A stretch of DNA of 64,000 nt, from positions 62,001 to 126,000 of the forward strand of contig NZ_MSPW01000009.1 of assembly GCF_001955655.1 (NCBI RefSeq). The letters run 5' to 3'. Source of the stretch: Viridibacillus arenosi (GTDB lineage: Bacteria > Bacillota > Bacilli > Bacillales_A > Planococcaceae). The notes below the pieces were generated by a model. That model did not search any database. It was not told the DNA's origin and was given only the letters and a program-made list of their open reading frames with translations. The position numbers and the translations under genes are program-made. Positions 55,175 through 63,531 of this stretch are shown here, piece by piece (position 1 is the first letter of the stretch; every line of letters begins with the position of its first letter).

Positions 55175-56301
55175 AAATCATAAAACTCCTTTTGTATAGC
55201 AAATGTTGCAATTTGCTTTAATTTACTCATAATCTTTTCTACAACATGTCCATCACCAAAAATTTGATCATAAGGACCATCATAATCTAAAGCATTCTCT
55301 ATAGTTTTTTTAATTGAGAGTATTTCTAACCTACAATCAAAAACTGAACTCGGCTTTTCACGTCCTGCTTGTCGTTCCCCGCAATTAACAGTTGGTGTTC
55401 TTAAATAAGGTACCTCAATTAATCCACTTGAAGAATTGCCTATAACTACAGCTGCATGCTTCACTGCGCTTAAATATCTCAATTGCCCTAAAGAATTAAA
55501 TAAATAGGCATTGTTATGTTTTGATGTATAATCTTCAAGCACTTCGTTAATTTGTCTTCCACCATTATCCGCATTTGCCTTCGTAAATAACAAATTCATA
55601 TGTGGATAATTCTCTAAAGCTTCCAATAAAGCATGAACACCATCTGTTTGAAGATTTGTCTCAGGATGATAGGTGACTAAGAATATTGGCTTATCAATGT
55701 CTAGGTTTAGATTTCTGTATAACTCTTCCTTCGACATTAAAGACATAGTTAAAATATTTTGAATACCAATAGCACCAACATTCCAAACACGTTCAGGATT
55801 TTCTCCTAATTGAATGACCCTTTTACGATGTGATTCCGTACTAGTAAAATGCCATGTTGCCATTTTCGTTATAGCATGACGAATAGCATCATCATATGCA
55901 CCAAAAGTACATTCTCCACCATGAATATGCCCAATTGGTATTTGCATAACAAGTGCAGACTGTGCTGCCGCTAACATTTCAAAGCGGTCCCCTAAAATCA
56001 AAAGTAAATCTGGCTTTAATCTCTCGAATGCATCAGAAAAGCTAATTGTTGCTAATCCCATTGATTTTGCAACTCCTGTTGCTGTATCAGATGACAACAA
56101 CATCTCTACCTTTTCATTTATGACAAAGCCATCAGATTCAATTTGCTTGTATGTTAAACCGAATTCGGAGGATAAGTGCATACCAGTCACTACAAGCTGT
56201 AGCTCGAACTCAGTAGATTGTTGTATAGAGTGCATTAAATTAGAGAGCAATCCATATTCAGCACGCGTCCCCGTAATAACACATATTTTTCGTTTCAACA
56301 T
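55171..56301 (-). CDS. legG: Hydrolysing NDP-sugar 2-epimerase (LegG/NeuC family)
   Basis: A 376-residue NeuC-family enzyme. It removes the nucleotide and inverts C2 of the diacetamido-hexose, giving the mannose-configured substrate of LegI. GTRAEYGLLSNL (about 10-21), GDRFEMLAAA, IHGGECTFGAYDDAIRHAITK and GNSSSGLIEVP are the family motifs. It starts right after the legC stop. LegG, rather than UDP-GlcNAc-specific NeuC, is inferred from the presence of legB and legC. Confidence 0.9.
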   Translation of the reverse strand: MLKRKICVITGTRAEYGLLSNLMHSIQQSTEFELQLVVTGMHLSSEFGLTYKQIESDGFVINEKVEMLLSSDTATGVAKSMGLATISFSDAFERLKPDLLLILGDRFEMLAAAQSALVMQIPIGHIHGGECTFGAYDDAIRHAITKMATWHFTSTESHRKRVIQLGENPERVWNVGAIGIQNILTMSLMSKEELYRNLNLDIDKPIFLVTYHPETNLQTDGVHALLEALENYPHMNLLFTKANADNGGRQINEVLEDYTSKHNNAYLFNSLGQLRYLSAVKHAAVVIGNSSSGLIEVPYLRTPTVNCGERQAGREKPSSVFDCRLEILSIKKTIENALDYDGPYDQIFGDGHVVEKIMSKLKQIATFAIQKEFYDL

Positions 56302-57456
56302 TTATCCCTCTTTTATCGGTGTGCTTGGAATGTTAATAATTTTCTTATTCAATCGTTCAACAGTTGATAAATCAGCTCTAGGACATTCTATAAATGGTTT
56401 TAAATAGTGCATTGGTGTCCAAATAGGTCTGCTCATTACACCATTATCATTTAAGAAAGCTAACACTTCATCTCGCTCTAAAGTATCATCTAAAATCAAT
56501 GTTTGTAGCCAATAGTTACTTGATGTATTTTCTATCTCTTTAAAGAGTTTTACACCCTCTAATGGTTCAACTAGTTTTTCATAAAAAGCTGTTAATTCAC
56601 GTTTTTGTTCGATAAAATGTGACACCTGTTCTAGTTGTGCACATCCTAACGCAGCATTAATATTTGGCAAGCGATAATTATAGCCAATTTCATCATGATT
56701 ATATTCCCAGATATGCGAAACTTTTGCAGTTGTCGTAATATGTTTTGCATAGTTTGCAAGGTCTTCATCATCGGTTAAAATGGCACCACCACCGCCGGTT
56801 GTGATGATTTTATTACCATTAAAGCTAATCGCACTTACTTTGCCAAAGCCACCTGTATGTTTACCTTTATAGTAAGATCCTAATGATTCTGCTGCATCTT
56901 CTACTAATACTAAATGATACTTTTCGCAAACCAATTGTAACTTTTCTAAATCAACAGGATGTCCAAATGTGTGCATCGGTACAACGGCACGAATAATTCG
57001 GCCTGTTTCTTTATTGATTAATTGATTATTTTTTAATTCACCAATATCTAAGATATGTGCTTCTAACTTTTGAGGATCAAGACCAAGTGTATTTTCTGAC
57101 ACATCCACAAAATGCGGTACAGCTCCAAGGTACGAAATAGCGTTAGCTGTAGCAACAAATGTTAAAGCTGGCATAAATACTTCTTCATTTGGATGAACAC
57201 CCGCAACCTTTAGCGCAATATGTAATGCAGCTGTACCATTCATAACGGCAACTGCACGACCTACACCTGTAAAGCGTGCTAATTCCTCTTCAAATCGTGT
57301 CACATATGAACCAACGGACGATACCCACCCAGTTTGAACACAGTCTGTAACATACTCTAACTCTTTGCCATTGAATGTGGGTTCATGCAGTGGCACAAAA
57401 TCCTTCTTATAATGCTCTTTAATCTGTTTTGTGAACTCTAACCATAGAGTGTTCAT
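56302..57456 (-). CDS. legC: PLP-dependent sugar aminotransferase (LegC family)
   Basis: A 384-residue DegT/DnrJ/EryC1 aminotransferase. The PLP lysine is Lys216 in SFNGNKIITTGGGG, with the cofactor-binding VLVEDAAESLGSYY. It adds an amino group at C4 of the 4-keto-6-deoxy sugar made by LegB. The N-terminal VPLHEPTFNGKELEYV is typical of LegC. It overlaps legB by four bases (ATGA). Confidence 0.92.
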   Translation of the reverse strand: MNTLWLEFTKQIKEHYKKDFVPLHEPTFNGKELEYVTDCVQTGWVSSVGSYVTRFEEELARFTGVGRAVAVMNGTAALHIALKVAGVHPNEEVFMPALTFVATANAISYLGAVPHFVDVSENTLGLDPQKLEAHILDIGELKNNQLINKETGRIIRAVVPMHTFGHPVDLEKLQLVCEKYHLVLVEDAAESLGSYYKGKHTGGFGKVSAISFNGNKIITTGGGGAILTDDEDLANYAKHITTTAKVSHIWEYNHDEIGYNYRLPNINAALGCAQLEQVSHFIEQKRELTAFYEKLVEPLEGVKLFKEIENTSSNYWLQTLILDDTLERDEVLAFLNDNGVMSRPIWTPMHYLKPFIECPRADLSTVERLNKKIINIPSTPIKEG

Positions 57457-58454
57457 ATATTATATACATCTGCCTTATATTGAGATAAATTCTTCGGATT
57501 TGTGAACCATTCAATTGTTTCTTCTAAACCACGTCGGAAACCATCTTTACCACCATATTGAGGTTGCCATCCGATTAGTTCTTTAGCCTTTTTATTTTCA
57601 GCCCATAAACGATTGACTTCACTTTTCTCTGGTCTTAAGCGTTGTTCATCTGTTTCGATAGTTAAATTCACACCCATAATATCTGCAATCATTTCAGCTG
57701 TTTCACCTATAGAAACTTCATAATTAGATCCAACATTGATGACTTCGCCTAATGATTTTTCAGAATTCATAACTGAAATAAACCCACTAACAGTATCCTG
57801 CACATAATTGAAATCACGTGTTGGACTAATCGCACCTAACTTAATTGTTGTTTGTCCATTTGCTAGTTGGCTAATGATTGTCGGTATTACTGCACGTGCT
57901 GATTGACGAGGACCATATGTATTAAACGGACGGATCACTGAAACTGGTGTATCAAATGAACGATAGAATGATAACGCCATTTGGTCTGCACCAATTTTAG
58001 AAGCAGAGTATGGAGACTGACCTTGTAATGGGTGGTTCTCGTCTATTGGTACATATTGAGCTGTGCCGTACACTTCACTTGTAGAAGTATGTACAACCTT
58101 ATCCACACCTAGCTCACGAGCAGCTTGTACAATATTAAGCGTCCCATTTACATTTGTATCAATATATGTAGCTGGTGAATGGTAAGAGTAAGGAATGGCA
58201 ATAAGTGAGGCTAAATGTAGTACATGCGTACAACCCTTCATCGCTTCTTTTACTCCAAATGGATCTCTAATATCTCCAGAGAAAATATCCAATGATTCTT
58301 TTATTTCTTTGGTAGATTGATCCAACCATCCCCATGAATTAAATGAATTATAAAAAACAAATGCTCTTACATCGTGTCCTTGTCTTACAAGTTCTTCTGT
58401 TAAGTGGGAGCCGATGAAACCATCTGCGCCGGTTACTAGGATTTTTTTAGTCAT
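57453..58454 (-). CDS. legB: NAD-dependent 4,6-dehydratase (LegB family)
   Basis: A 333-residue extended short-chain dehydrogenase. The NAD motif is GADGFIGS (residues 9-16) and the catalytic residues are Tyr149 and Lys153 (YSASK) with the STSEVYGT segment (124-131). It converts an NDP-N-acetylglucosamine to the 4-keto-6-deoxy form, the first committed step to legionaminic acid. The GPRQSARAVIPTIISQL segment is typical of LegB. AGGTG lies eight bases before ATG 58454. Confidence 0.92.
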   Translation of the reverse strand: MTKKILVTGADGFIGSHLTEELVRQGHDVRAFVFYNSFNSWGWLDQSTKEIKESLDIFSGDIRDPFGVKEAMKGCTHVLHLASLIAIPYSYHSPATYIDTNVNGTLNIVQAARELGVDKVVHTSTSEVYGTAQYVPIDENHPLQGQSPYSASKIGADQMALSFYRSFDTPVSVIRPFNTYGPRQSARAVIPTIISQLANGQTTIKLGAISPTRDFNYVQDTVSGFISVMNSEKSLGEVINVGSNYEVSIGETAEMIADIMGVNLTIETDEQRLRPEKSEVNRLWAENKKAKELIGWQPQYGGKDGFRRGLEETIEWFTNPKNLSQYKADVYNI

Positions 58455-58474
58455 CTCAATTACACCTTTTCAAA

Positions 58475-59737
58475 TTATTTACTTAATACTTTATCATCTA
58501 AAATCTTTTTATAATCAACAATTGGAGTAGCTACCAATTGTTTTTCCATTTCATCAGCACTTATATAAGGAATACCTTCTATTTTTGCGCCATCCCATGC
58601 CGTATTGAATATCCGAATAGATTTGTTTGTCGCCTTTTGTTCGAACCAACGGCGGAAAATGTTAAAATTACTGTATGTATTAATATATTTCCCGCTATTT
58701 GAAAGAACTTTTTGAAATTTCATACTTGTTTCAAATGTATTAGAAGATGTAGATAGATTCGCATGAGTCTTATTATTCTTAAAACCTAAATCTTGACCGA
58801 ATAAATATACTTTTTTAAAACCCATGAATTCTAATAATGATAATCCTGTAGTTGCAACTGACCCACCTGTTTCTATTAAAGGAATGGAATTGGATTTTGC
58901 AAACTCCTCTGACAAAGGGTACCCACCTTGGAATAATATTGTTTTTGTTCCTCTATGAATTGTTGTCATTCCATGATTTGCCGTAGCCATATAAAACAAT
59001 AAACCATTATACTCAACATGCTTAATTTGCTCTTGTACTAAGTCTGTTGGGTCTGTAATGATGACTGCATCTGGCACAATATCTTCTTCCAGTAGTGTCT
59101 TAAGCGCCGATCCAACAGCTAAAACATAGCACAATCTCCTAATTTCCTTCAATGACTTAATAGTTTGATTAAGAGATGGCCCTGCTGATACTAATACAGC
59201 TTCTTCACTTTGAGCAAAACCTTCAAATTCTGACAATGAAAGATGTGAGTTCGTTAGATTAGCTAAGAAATTTTCATGCATAATGGCACTAACATTTTGA
59301 TAAGACATTTGTCTTACCTTAATATCCTCTAAAGATGCAAACAAGGGGTGATCTGAGCCTATTGCCTTTAACCATTGTAATGGAATAACAAGTTGCGTTT
59401 CTTCCAACCTAATATTTGTTAAATGAACTTTATCACTAATAATATGAATACGTTTATCATTTAATATATGAGTGGCACCATGCTCTTTACATAGCTCAAT
59501 TTCATTCTTATCTGCAATAAGTATGTAAATAGTAGATGTTGGACTATACTTTATAAGAGCTTCTGCATGATAGCCCAGACCTAGCCCGAATAAAACATAT
59601 TGCTTTGACTGTGCTGTAGTTTCCTTCACAATGAATTTCTCTACGTCTTTTCTAGGACAATATTTACTATAGAGATAAATACCATTCAATTTAAGAGTAT
59701 ACGAGCCATCCCTTGCCTGTTCTACATTCCATTTCAT
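58475..59737 (-). CDS. Maf-type (DUF115) flagellin glycosyltransferase 1
   Basis: A 420-residue motility-associated factor (Maf) protein. An N-terminal part with FGLGLGYHAEAL (50-61) is followed by the DUF115/MptE-like core: VSAGPSLNQT (183-192), AVGSALKTLL (207-216), ITDPTD (227-232) and GGSVATTGLSLLEF followed by YLFGQDLGF and THAN. Maf enzymes transfer CMP-activated nonulosonic acids to Ser/Thr of flagellin inside the cell. It is shorter than the other Maf here and shares one base with the preceding 115-codon gene (TAATG). Substrate inferred from the leg genes. Confidence 0.87.
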   Translation of the reverse strand: MKWNVEQARDGSYTLKLNGIYLYSKYCPRKDVEKFIVKETTAQSKQYVLFGLGLGYHAEALIKYSPTSTIYILIADKNEIELCKEHGATHILNDKRIHIISDKVHLTNIRLEETQLVIPLQWLKAIGSDHPLFASLEDIKVRQMSYQNVSAIMHENFLANLTNSHLSLSEFEGFAQSEEAVLVSAGPSLNQTIKSLKEIRRLCYVLAVGSALKTLLEEDIVPDAVIITDPTDLVQEQIKHVEYNGLLFYMATANHGMTTIHRGTKTILFQGGYPLSEEFAKSNSIPLIETGGSVATTGLSLLEFMGFKKVYLFGQDLGFKNNKTHANLSTSSNTFETSMKFQKVLSNSGKYINTYSNFNIFRRWFEQKATNKSIRIFNTAWDGAKIEGIPYISADEMEKQLVATPIVDYKKILDDKVLSK

Positions 59738-60084
59738 TAATTTTGTTGTCCCTCTATCAGTACTAATTCTTCAAAAAAAGGCGCGATTTCATATTCAAAC
59801 ATATCTGCTACTAATATATAATCTTGTATTTCTAATCCATGATTAACCTCTTTTAAGAAACCATGGATTTTTTCTGTTTTTAAATTCACTGAAATGTCAT
59901 TATTTTTTAATGATTCACTAATTTCAGCTAACCAATTTGCCCCTTCTGTAAAATAAATGATTAGTTCAAGTGCTTTACTTATCTTATTTTCCCGGAAATT
60001 GTCAGCTATCGTTTGACATCCAGTCGGTAAGTTTTTTAAATATTCATAGTATGATTCAACAGCTTCTTGTACTATTTCTGTCAA
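59737..60084 (-). CDS. Small acidic protein between two Maf genes, unknown
   Basis: A 115-residue, acidic, helix-rich cytosolic protein (EAVESYYEYLKNLPTGCQTIADNF, then IIYFTEGANWLAEISESL and EYEIAPFFEELVLI). I do not recognise a family. TTG 60084 lies two bases after the stop of the larger Maf, with GGAGGA inside that gene; its stop overlaps the smaller Maf start. Such tight coupling between two glycosyltransferases suggests an accessory role, for example a partner or chaperone in flagellin modification. It has loose resemblance to small flagellar chaperones, but that is speculative. Confidence 0.75.
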   Translation of the reverse strand: MTEIVQEAVESYYEYLKNLPTGCQTIADNFRENKISKALELIIYFTEGANWLAEISESLKNNDISVNLKTEKIHGFLKEVNHGLEIQDYILVADMFEYEIAPFFEELVLIEGQQN

Positions 60085-60085
60085 T

Positions 60086-61804
60086 TTATACTCCTCCTAG
60101 TTTTTCCTTTTTTACTTTCTCTAGTAAATCTTTTGTATAGATTTTAGAAAGTTTTATTGCATTTAGTAATCCTTTATATAAACTACTATTTTGATTGTAT
60201 ACTCGCATATAATTTTCTTGTTCAGTTTCGCCTTTTATGGATGGATAATTATTAATTATATCAATAATAATCGGGTCTAAGATACTATTCATAGAAACTG
60301 TTTTAAATAATTTTTTTATTTTTTTATCAACCTGTTCTAATCCTTTAAGAACATTACTTGTGAATTTTTCTTTCACTAGACTTCCTTCCAAATATACTAA
60401 TCCCTTATTTAAAAGTTTTTCAATTTCATTATATATTTGAATCTCTGATTGTATTCTGAAGCACAAATTTTCCCAATCATTTATTGTTTTAGTATTTGCT
60501 TTTTGAACTAGATTAAGATTCTTTTCTTCAGATAAATCTATGAATTCGCCAAAATCGCTAAAAGAGATTTGAGTAAATCCTTTAATCTTTACTCCCCCTT
60601 CAGTACAGTTAAAGAATCTTCCTTTTTTATTAATCGATTCAACGATATTTTCGAAATCTTTTTTCATAGAGGTAAAAGGTAAATCCGTCAATACTTTATC
60701 ACCATTATAGCCCTCTGTATAAAATGTACCTCTAATTTTTTTATCATCATCGTCTATATTTGCAAAATACTTGTTATATTTTGCATGAGTCTGATTATTT
60801 GTATAAGCCAAATCTTGTCCAATTAATGCAATAGGACCACTAGAAATATACTGAGCTATTACAAATGCATAATTCGCTACTGATGCTCCACCAAGTAATG
60901 TAGGTAATTGTTTTTGAGTCATTTGCTCTATATGCTCGTAAACACCCGGTTCAAATACTGGGATGAAGCTAAAAGATGATTTTTTAAATTGGTTCTTAAT
61001 ATCATAATGATTTTTCACACTATATATTAAATGAGAGTTCTCAAAGATATTATTTTCAAAGTGTTTAAAATTAGCTAACGATCCATCAACTGAAACAATG
61101 AAATCAGCTTCAATATTATAATGAAGTAATGTGTTTACAGTTGATCCAGCAGCAATTATAATAACATGATTTTGCATTTTTTTAAGTAACGGAATTTGTT
61201 TAATAAGAGAGGGGCCACCAGATGCTATTACCACTGGCATATTATAATAATTCTCTAAAACAGAAAGACTTTCGTCCTCAAAAATATGATATATGTTTCG
61301 AATATAATTCTCCTGCCACATTTCAGCAAAATAGTTAATCGTATTTAAATAAATTTTTTTTACACTTAGTATTTCTTTTACTATTTTTAAGACCATTTTA
61401 TATTCTTTTGATAAGAATTTATCATAATTTGGAGAACAAATTACTTTCACTTTAAGATTTAAATCTTTCAATAAATTGCCTAATGCCATTTCAATATTTT
61501 TTTCATTGACATCGCTAATAATTTCAAAATCTTCTTGCGTTATTACACTTTCTATTTCTTTATAAATCGGATCTATAATAAGCAAATGCTCGTTTTCTTT
61601 ACATTTATCTTTAAAAGCTTTTGCAAAATAACCATAACCATACCCAAATAATATGTGTACTTTATTTTCAGCAAAATGATTATTAACAAATTGTTCTGCT
61701 TCTTTTTTAGGATCATACTTACTATGTAAATAATAGTCATTTACTTTTAATGTCGGTAACGATGATTTTGAAGTAACTACTTCTATGTTGAAATCTTGAC
61801 TCAT
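60086..61804 (-). CDS. Maf-type (DUF115) flagellin glycosyltransferase 2
   Basis: A 572-residue Maf protein. The core motifs are present: FGYGYGYFAKAF (about 53-64), IASGGPSLIKQIPLLKKM (about 193-210), AAGSTVNTLL, VSVDGS, LLGGASVANYAF and LIGQDLAYTNNQTHAKY. A C-terminal helical extension of about 150 residues follows. The base composition is visibly more AT-rich than the leg genes, and Lys/Asn/Ile codons dominate, which may point to separate acquisition. It starts the operon: AGAGGTG precedes ATG 61804 and a sigma-D-type -10 lies about 25 bases upstream. Confidence 0.87.
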   Translation of the reverse strand: MSQDFNIEVVTSKSSLPTLKVNDYYLHSKYDPKKEAEQFVNNHFAENKVHILFGYGYGYFAKAFKDKCKENEHLLIIDPIYKEIESVITQEDFEIISDVNEKNIEMALGNLLKDLNLKVKVICSPNYDKFLSKEYKMVLKIVKEILSVKKIYLNTINYFAEMWQENYIRNIYHIFEDESLSVLENYYNMPVVIASGGPSLIKQIPLLKKMQNHVIIIAAGSTVNTLLHYNIEADFIVSVDGSLANFKHFENNIFENSHLIYSVKNHYDIKNQFKKSSFSFIPVFEPGVYEHIEQMTQKQLPTLLGGASVANYAFVIAQYISSGPIALIGQDLAYTNNQTHAKYNKYFANIDDDDKKIRGTFYTEGYNGDKVLTDLPFTSMKKDFENIVESINKKGRFFNCTEGGVKIKGFTQISFSDFGEFIDLSEEKNLNLVQKANTKTINDWENLCFRIQSEIQIYNEIEKLLNKGLVYLEGSLVKEKFTSNVLKGLEQVDKKIKKLFKTVSMNSILDPIIIDIINNYPSIKGETEQENYMRVYNQNSSLYKGLLNAIKLSKIYTKDLLEKVKKEKLGGV

Positions 61805-61826
61805 ATTTTTTTCACCTCTAATTTTT

Positions 61827-61834
61827 ATATCGGC
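61827..61834 (-). promoter_or_regulatory. Sigma-D-type -10 element of the glycosylation operon
   Basis: On the minus strand GCCGATAT, identical to the sigma-D -10 consensus. The region 15 bases upstream is AT-rich but has no clear TAAA, so the -35 is weak. Confidence 0.55.
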
Positions 61835-61852
61835 TTATTATTAAAATTATAA

Positions 61853-61884
61853 AGAAAATCCCACTCTATAAATAGAGTGGGATT
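61853..61884 (-). terminator. Terminator of the major flagellin gene
   Basis: A 13-bp perfect stem, AATCCCACTCTAT / ATAGAGTGGGATT, with a 2-base spacer in the loop and a minus-strand T run, 17 bases after the stop. Confidence 0.88.
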
Positions 61885-61901
61885 ATTAAACACTATAAAG
61901 A

Positions 61902-62720
61902 TTATTGTAAAAGTTGTAATACGCCTTGAGGCTGTTGGTTAGCTTGAGCTAGCATAGATTGTGCAGCTTGAGTTAAGATGTTGTTCTTAGTGAAAGCCAT
62001 CATTTCTTTCGCCATATCTGTGTCACGGATACGAGACTCAGCAGCTGATAAATTTTCTGATGAAGCACCTAAGTTGTTAATAGTATGCTCTAAACGGTTT
62101 TGAACAGCACCTAATTTAGAACGTTGAGTCGAAACTGTTTCGATTGCTTTGTTAATAGCAGTAATTGAAGCACTTGCTGCAGAAGTACTTGATACTTTTA
62201 CAGCGCCAGCAGTAACTTTTAATGCTGATGCGCCCATTGTAGCGATAGACAATTTAATAGATTGTCCTGAATTCGCACCGATGTGGAAAGTTTTACCACT
62301 GAATTTACCATTAAGTAGATTTTGAGTATTGAACTCAGTATTATTAGCAATACGATCGATTTCTGAAGTTAAAGCTGTTAATTCATCTTGGATTGATTTA
62401 CGGTCAGCAGTAACGTTTGTATCGTTAGCAGCTTGAACAGATAATTCACGCATACGTTGTAAAATAGAGTGTGTTTCGTTAAGTGCACCCTCTGCAGTTT
62501 GAATTAAAGAGATAGAATCTTGAGCGTTTTTAGATGCCATATCTAAACCGCGGATTTGTCCACGCATTTTTTCAGAGATAGCAAGACCAGCTGCGTCATC
62601 TCCAGCACGGTTAATTTGGTAACCTGAAGATAATTTTTCTAAGTTCTTAGAAGACTGCGTGTTGTTAAATGATAAATTACGGTGTGTATTTAATGCTGCG
62701 ATGTTGTGTTGAATTCTCAT
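61902..62720 (-). CDS. hag: Flagellin (major filament protein)
   Basis: A 272-residue flagellin. N-terminal MRIQHNIAALNTHRNL and LEKLSSGYQINRAGDDAAGLAISEKMRGQIRGL, and the C-terminal ENLSAAESRIRDTDMAKEMM ... LLQ, are the canonical D0/D1 helices; there is no D2/D3. The short centre holds a Ser/Thr-rich stretch (VKVSSTSAASASITA, about 185-200), a plausible site for nonulosonic-acid glycosylation. AAGGAGG lies nine bases before ATG 62720. It is adjacent to csrA and fliW as in B. subtilis. Control is by a sigma-D-like promoter and CsrA-type leader sites. Confidence 0.96.
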   Translation of the reverse strand: MRIQHNIAALNTHRNLSFNNTQSSKNLEKLSSGYQINRAGDDAAGLAISEKMRGQIRGLDMASKNAQDSISLIQTAEGALNETHSILQRMRELSVQAANDTNVTADRKSIQDELTALTSEIDRIANNTEFNTQNLLNGKFSGKTFHIGANSGQSIKLSIATMGASALKVTAGAVKVSSTSAASASITAINKAIETVSTQRSKLGAVQNRLEHTINNLGASSENLSAAESRIRDTDMAKEMMAFTKNNILTQAAQSMLAQANQQPQGVLQLLQ

Positions 62721-62727
62721 TGTGAGA

Positions 62728-62766
62728 TTCCTCCTTGAAATTGTTTTTAGTTCCACTTCCATGTGG
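62728..62766 (-). promoter_or_regulatory. hag leader with two CsrA-type sites
   Basis: The upstream site ACATGGAAGT (minus strand, 62764-62755) matches ACANGGANGT fully and is the loop of a CCAC/GTGG hairpin (62766-62753). The second is the ribosome site itself, CAAGGAGGA (about 62736-62728). This is the two-site design by which CsrA represses hag in B. subtilis, relieved by FliW. Confidence 0.75.
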
Positions 62767-62818
62767 ACTGTGTTAGACAGTTAGTTTGTTTACACTTACC
62801 CTCTGCCTTACAATAGTT

Positions 62819-62844
62819 ATATCGTACGCCAATGTAAATGTTTA
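62819..62844 (-). promoter_or_regulatory. Sigma-D-like promoter of hag
   Basis: On the minus strand TAAA (62844-62841), a 14-base spacer and TACGATAT (62826-62819), six of eight bases of the sigma-D -10. Confidence 0.6.
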
Positions 62845-62861
62845 ATAGTTTTTTAGAGTTT

Positions 62862-63086
62862 TTAAAAAGTTTTTTTTGAAAGTTGTTCTAATAGTGATTG
62901 AGATACATTCAACGCCTCTTTATTTTGTTGTTGAATAGATTGATAAACTTCCGATCGGTGTACTTTTACGGATTTTGGTGCCACAATGCCCAACTTGACT
63001 TGATCACCATCTACTGATAGCACTTTCAGTTCAATTTGATCTCCAACCATAATCGATTCCCCTGTTTTACGTGTGAGGACTAGCAT
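62862..63086 (-). CDS. csrA: Carbon storage regulator CsrA
   Basis: A 74-residue RNA-binding dimer. [23 protein letters not shown] and the RNA-contact region [12 protein letters not shown] (about 40-51) are conserved. It blocks translation of flagellin mRNA by covering GGA motifs near the ribosome site. It starts at the last base of the fliW stop (TAATG) and lies upstream of hag. Both flagellin leaders in the window carry matching target hairpins. Confidence 0.96.
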   Translation of the reverse strand: MLVLTRKTGESIMVGDQIELKVLSVDGDQVKLGIVAPKSVKVHRSEVYQSIQQQNKEALNVSQSLLEQLSKKTF

Positions 63087-63529
63087 TATTTTGCACTTCC
63101 TTCCAATGTACCTATTGGATGGCGCAGCGCATATTCCCCATTTTCTTGAAGGACGATTTGCTTACCAATTTTTTCTTTGATGTTAATAAGGACTGGTGCT
63201 AATAGATTTAAAGTTGATGAATCGAATGGGTCCTTTAATGTAACGATAGAATATGTAACAATATCAGATTCCACTTCTGCTTTTAATGAGACCTTATCAG
63301 ATTTGGGTAAATCAAATGCATAATTTTTTTTAAACAAGAAAGGAAATGCGACAACGAATCCGACTTCAACTTGTTCAATCGATTGTAATATTGCAAATGG
63401 CGATTCCTTTTCTAAAGGGAGAATAATGAATTTTTTCGCACCTTCAAAACCAGGAATTCCTTCTTCAAATTTAATTATGTCTTCTTCTTTAATTTCTACA
63501 GAACCTAAGAATTTAGTTTTAATATTCAT
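63086..63529 (-). CDS. fliW: Flagellar assembly factor FliW
   Basis: A 147-residue FliW, the protein antagonist of Csr[20 protein letters not shown] (about 21-39) and [20 protein letters not shown] (about 106-125) are the family motifs. FliW binds either flagellin or CsrA; when flagellin is exported, FliW frees to bind CsrA and allows hag translation. Coupled to csrA by a one-base overlap; it follows the yviE-like gene by three bases. Confidence 0.95.
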   Translation of the reverse strand: MNIKTKFLGSVEIKEEDIIKFEEGIPGFEGAKKFIILPLEKESPFAILQSIEQVEVGFVVAFPFLFKKNYAFDLPKSDKVSLKAEVESDIVTYSIVTLKDPFDSSTLNLLAPVLINIKEKIGKQIVLQENGEYALRHPIGTLEGSAK

Positions 63530-63531
63530 AT

